Part shown: positions 37,173-39,518 of the stretch, piece after piece | How the letters are laid out: each line of letters starts with the position of its first letter | Position numbering within the stretch: the first letter of the stretch is position 1 | Source: Myxococcales bacterium | GTDB taxonomy: Bacteria; Myxococcota; B64-G9 | Assembly: GCA_012798435.1 (NCBI GenBank) | Contig: JAAZNF010000066.1 | Span: forward strand, 1-39,518 | DNA: 39,518 nucleotides | Direction: 5' to 3' | Made by a program: the position numbers and the translations under genes | The notes under the pieces: model-generated | Told to the model about the DNA's origin: nothing | Database searches by the model: none | Seen by the model: only the letters and a program-made list of their open reading frames with translations

Positions 37173-39020
37173 TCAGAAGTCGAACTCGCGCGGCGGCTTG
37201 GCGGCGGGGCAGGTGCAGATGCACTCGTTCCAGGAGAATGGCCCTCCGGACGCGGCGGCCTCGGGCAACGGGAAGGATTGACGCAAGAGCTCCCGCGAAG
37301 CCTCGTCTCCGACGGCGTCGGCGCGCAGCATGAGGTTCATGGCCGCTCGGGTGCGGGCCTCCTCGTCCTGGATGGCGCGAACCTGCTCGATGGCGCTCCT
37401 GGGATCGCGCTCGAAGGTGATGTCCGAGAGCGCCTCCCGCGCCTTGTCCTGGGTGGCGCCGCCCGGAAGATTCACCACCCAGGCGGTGACCTCCTCGAGC
37501 GACTGGTCGGCCCAGCCGCCGACCACCGCGCCCACCACCTCGTCCGTGACCTTGCCGGGGAAACGCCCCAGGTACTCGGCGGCCTTCTTCGGGTCCTGGT
37601 AGCCCAGGCCCACCAACAGCTGGATGGCGGCCTGGTCCCGTTCCTCGCCGGGGGGCAGACGCTCTACGAAGTCGGCGGCGGCGCCGGGATCGCTGCCCGT
37701 CCACCCACCCACCATGTCCGCCAGGATCTGGGTCCGCGCCTCGGACGGCGGAAGCTGGAAGATGTGGCGGGCCGCCTCCTGGGGATCCTGTAGTGCCCAC
37801 TCGCGCACCGAGTCGCGCAGCAACATCTCGCGCGTCTCCTGATCTCCGACCTCCTGGGCCAGCTGGAAGGCCCGGCGCGGATCGTCCCCGGCCACGTTCG
37901 AGCCGATGCTCCGCAGCGCCTGGTCGCGAATGTTCCCGGGCGACAAACGCTCGGCCCACGCCAGCGCCGCCTCGGGATCCTGGGAGGCCCAGGTCGAGGC
38001 CAACGAGGAAGCCAGCATGCCGGTGTCGGGGTGATCGGTGTGTGCGGCAAGACGCGTCATGGCGGCCTCGGGATCTCGCTCAGCCTCTGCCAGGATCACT
38101 GCGGCCCAGGCCGTTTCGCGTTGCGTCCCTGCGGGGAGTGATTCGACCCAGGCCAGCGCCGCCTCGGCATCCTGTTCACCCCACGTCGTAGCCACCGCCC
38201 GCAAGGCCTGCTGGCGTTCGTTGTCGTTGGAAAGAGAAAGGGCCTTCTGGGAGGCCGCGGCGGGATCCTTGTTGGCCCAGCTCATGAACATCGGCCCCAG
38301 CATGTATTCGCCTTCCGGAATGTTCGAGCCGCCCGCGCGCGCCTGGGTGTAGAGCTCGAAGGCTCGCGCGGGATCGGTGTAGCTGAGCTCGGCGAGGCTG
38401 GAGCTGAGCAACCGCTGGCGCTCCACCCCCTGGGGTCGCGAGAGCAGCCAGGACACGGCAGCATCAGGAGCGTAGGACTGCCACCGGCGAAGCACCACGT
38501 CCAGGGCCTCGGAGCGCTGACGGCGGAGCGGGATGTTCTCGGCGTAGGCCAGGGCGGCCGGGGCGTCCTCGGCAGCCCAGCGCCCGAGAAGGTCGATGAC
38601 GAAGTTCTCGCGATGGCGGGTGCCGGGGATGCGCTCCGCCCAGCCGATGACGTCCGGGATCATCTCTGGCGCGACCTCGAGCGCGATCTTCGCAAGAAGC
38701 TCGGCCCGCGTGTCTGCCCTTCGGCTCGCCAGCGCCTCTTCGAACAGTTGGCGGGCCTCGTCAAGCGTCAGATCGGGCAGCTCTTCTTCTTCGGGCAACG
38801 GCTCGGCTTTCGCCGGACCGAGGGAAGACAAGGCATCGATGAACGAGCGAACGCCCTCGGCTCGTAAGCGCAAGAGTTCATCCTTTCCGCCCTCCTCTGT
38901 TGCGGTGCCGCAGGCAGCCACGCCGTCCACCGTGGTGGGTTGGCCTTGCAGATGGCTCTCGAGCAGCATCCCGCCACCGAACGAACAAGCGAGCGTAGTA
39001 GCCAAAAGGATTGTTTTCAC
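37173..39020 (-). CDS. Secreted alpha-helical DP-AA repeat protein
   Basis: 615 aa from a GTG start with AGAGGTG just upstream. The N-terminus (KTILLATTLACSFGGGMLL) is a signal peptide or anchor; the TLAC is a poor lipobox. From about residue 80 to 585 run roughly 14 repeats of 30-36 residues, each a helical pair centred on W-A-x-x-D-P-x-A-A-x-x-x-A-x-x-L-P-x-G-x-x-R (WASQDPEAALAWAERLSPG, WGEQDAEAALAWVESLPAG, WTGSDPGAAADFVERLPPG). This makes a HEAT/TPR-like solenoid, known from secreted proteins of other phyla. The C-terminus ends with four cysteine-bearing residues' worth of tail (NECICTCPAAKPP). A scaffold or binding role is likely. It converges on the frameshifted lipoprotein gene. Confidence 0.8.
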   Translation of the reverse strand: MKTILLATTLACSFGGGMLLESHLQGQPTTVDGVAACGTATEEGGKDELLRLRAEGVRSFIDALSSLGPAKAEPLPEEEELPDLTLDEARQLFEEALASRRADTRAELLAKIALEVAPEMIPDVIGWAERIPGTRHRENFVIDLLGRWAAEDAPAALAYAENIPLRRQRSEALDVVLRRWQSYAPDAAVSWLLSRPQGVERQRLLSSSLAELSYTDPARAFELYTQARAGGSNIPEGEYMLGPMFMSWANKDPAAASQKALSLSNDNERQQALRAVATTWGEQDAEAALAWVESLPAGTQRETAWAAVILAEAERDPEAAMTRLAAHTDHPDTGMLASSLASTWASQDPEAALAWAERLSPGNIRDQALRSIGSNVAGDDPRRAFQLAQEVGDQETREMLLRDSVREWALQDPQEAARHIFQLPPSEARTQILADMVGGWTGSDPGAAADFVERLPPGEERDQAAIQLLVGLGYQDPKKAAEYLGRFPGKVTDEVVGAVVGGWADQSLEEVTAWVVNLPGGATQDKAREALSDITFERDPRSAIEQVRAIQDEEARTRAAMNLMLRADAVGDEASRELLRQSFPLPEAAASGGPFSWNECICTCPAAKPPREFDF

Positions 39021-39394
39021 CTGGCACCTCTCTGATTCGAAAAATCCGGCGCGCTCAATGTCTTGAGACGGACAAGACCGAAATAAAGTTTCGTTGCAGC
39101 AGAAGGGACAGCCCCCTTGGACCACATCGGGGACAGCCCCCTGGGTTTTGTTTTTACTGGGGAATCCGGCGGTGGTGGTTGAACGCCGCCGTTTAGCCGA
39201 AAGCCGGCCGGCCTTTCGCTGCTTTTTCTTCTTCGGTTCTTGTCTGGTCTTTTTGCTTCTTGCCGCGGATGAACTCGTACTGACCCGGATCTGGCCGCCT
39301 GCCTCTTTTACTCCTGCGCTTTCATTCCGCCAATGGCAGATCCCCCCTCGCCCCCGCCCCGCCGCTCGTTTTTTTGCCTGCCTCGCCCCGCCCG
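39021..39394. other. Gene-free stretch with REP-like elements
   Basis: 374 bp between the solenoid gene and the last gene, both on the minus strand. It contains GGGACAGCCCCC near 39104-39116 and GGGGACAGCCCC at 39129-39140, then Lys/Arg-codon-like, T-rich sequence without a start or ribosome site. The minus frame is open through it, but composition and lack of a start make coding unlikely. Confidence 0.5.
39104..39140. repeat. GGGGACAGCCCC-type REP-like pair
   Basis: Two copies of the core (39104-39116, 39129-39140) about 25 bp apart, the second followed by CTGGGTTTT. They share the core GGGGACAG-CCCC with the elements at 33239 and 33341 in the same orientation. Confidence 0.6.
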
Positions 39395-39518
39395 CTACCC
39401 CGGCGCTACCCGCCGCCGCCAGAACCCTCCCGCCACCATCTTCTCCTCCACCCACCACCGCTCCCCGATGTAGTACCAGCTCGTCATCTCACCCATCCGT
39501 ACCCGCCCACCATCCACC
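39395..39518 (-). CDS. C-terminal end of a gene, possibly DUF6504-like
   Basis: The last 40 codons of a gene that begins beyond the right edge, ending at TAG (39395-39397). The visible tail, rich in Trp, Arg and Glu (VRMGEMTSWYYIGERWWVEE, then FWRRRVAPG), recalls the C-terminus of DUF6504 proteins, which often accompany translesion polymerase genes. The match is weak because only a short piece can be seen. Coding is supported by GC-rich third positions and by the contrast with the non-coding sequence beyond the stop. Confidence 0.45.
   Translation of the reverse strand, partial: VDGGRVRMGEMTSWYYIGERWWVEEKMVAGGFWRRRVAPG

Noticed and set aside
39021-39458. N-terminal extension of the solenoid protein into the upstream region
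   Set aside because: The frame is open but crosses REP-like elements and Lys-rich non-coding sequence. The GTG at 39020 has a ribosome site and begins a signal peptide.

Overview
This is a very GC-rich, densely packed bacterial window. Strong AAGGAGG-type ribosome sites, many ATGA stop/start overlaps, three PilZ domains in one protein, a membrane Ser/Thr kinase, a GAF-linked adenylyl cyclase, a likely sigma-54 promoter and many secreted or lipid-anchored proteins (Cys-rich, Kelch, PEGA, OmpA) point to a Gram-negative of the myxobacteria / former Deltaproteobacteria type. The assignment is inferred from gene content only; there is no rRNA in the window.

Layout. 1-4038 (minus): an operon with a PspA/IM30 protein, a membrane-anchored substrate-binding protein fused to an OmpA peptidoglycan-binding domain, a NitT/TauT-type ABC permease, and the start of a further gene with a similar Pro/Ala-rich N-terminus. 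4091-6131: a Cys-rich repeat lipoprotein (minus, probable sigma-54 promoter) divergent from a small PH-like membrane protein. 6138-8642 (minus): small lipoprotein, PepD dipeptidase and a secreted LolA-like protein, probably one operon. 8643-9223: a non-coding stretch with two tandem-repeat arrays. 9224-12860 (plus): lipoprotein, ABC ATPase and MacB/LolC-type permease, overlapping. 13130-16300 (minus): Fe superoxide dismutase, a triple-PilZ protein and a UPF0158-isochorismatase fusion. 16646-17767 (plus): iron-dependent alcohol dehydrogenase. 17774-19852 (minus): Slt70-like lytic transglycosylase.

20163-29071 (plus) is the most remarkable block. Five tightly spaced genes encode a molybdenum hydroxylase ([2Fe-2S] subunit, Mo subunit, and an FAD subunit with a complete GltD-like FAD/NAD(P)/Fe-S oxidoreductase module inserted inside its FAD domain), followed without a break by an adenylyl cyclase and a membrane Ser/Thr kinase. 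Electron transfer from the Mo site through several Fe-S and flavin centres to NAD(P) is inferred, as is any link to the signalling genes.

29118-32082 (minus): PEGA/TPR-like protein and Kelch lipoprotein. 32184-32254: tRNA-Gln(UUG). 32310-33176 (plus): outer-membrane beta-barrel. 33433-35102 (minus): OmpA/coiled-coil lipoprotein and a small partner. 35375-36325 (minus): class II fructose-bisphosphate aldolase. 36502-37148 (plus): a lipoprotein with an EGF-like motif and a HmuY-like tail, interrupted by a one-base frameshift in a G tract. 37173-39020 (minus): secreted protein built from helical DP-AA repeats. 39395-39518: C-terminal end of another gene.

Several secreted-protein genes lack a Shine-Dalgarno sequence and have a good -35/-10 pair ending 7-8 nt before the ATG, which predicts leaderless mRNAs. 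GGGGACAG-type palindromes resembling REP/RAYT elements occur in two intergenic regions. All assignments come from reading the sequence; no database search was possible.
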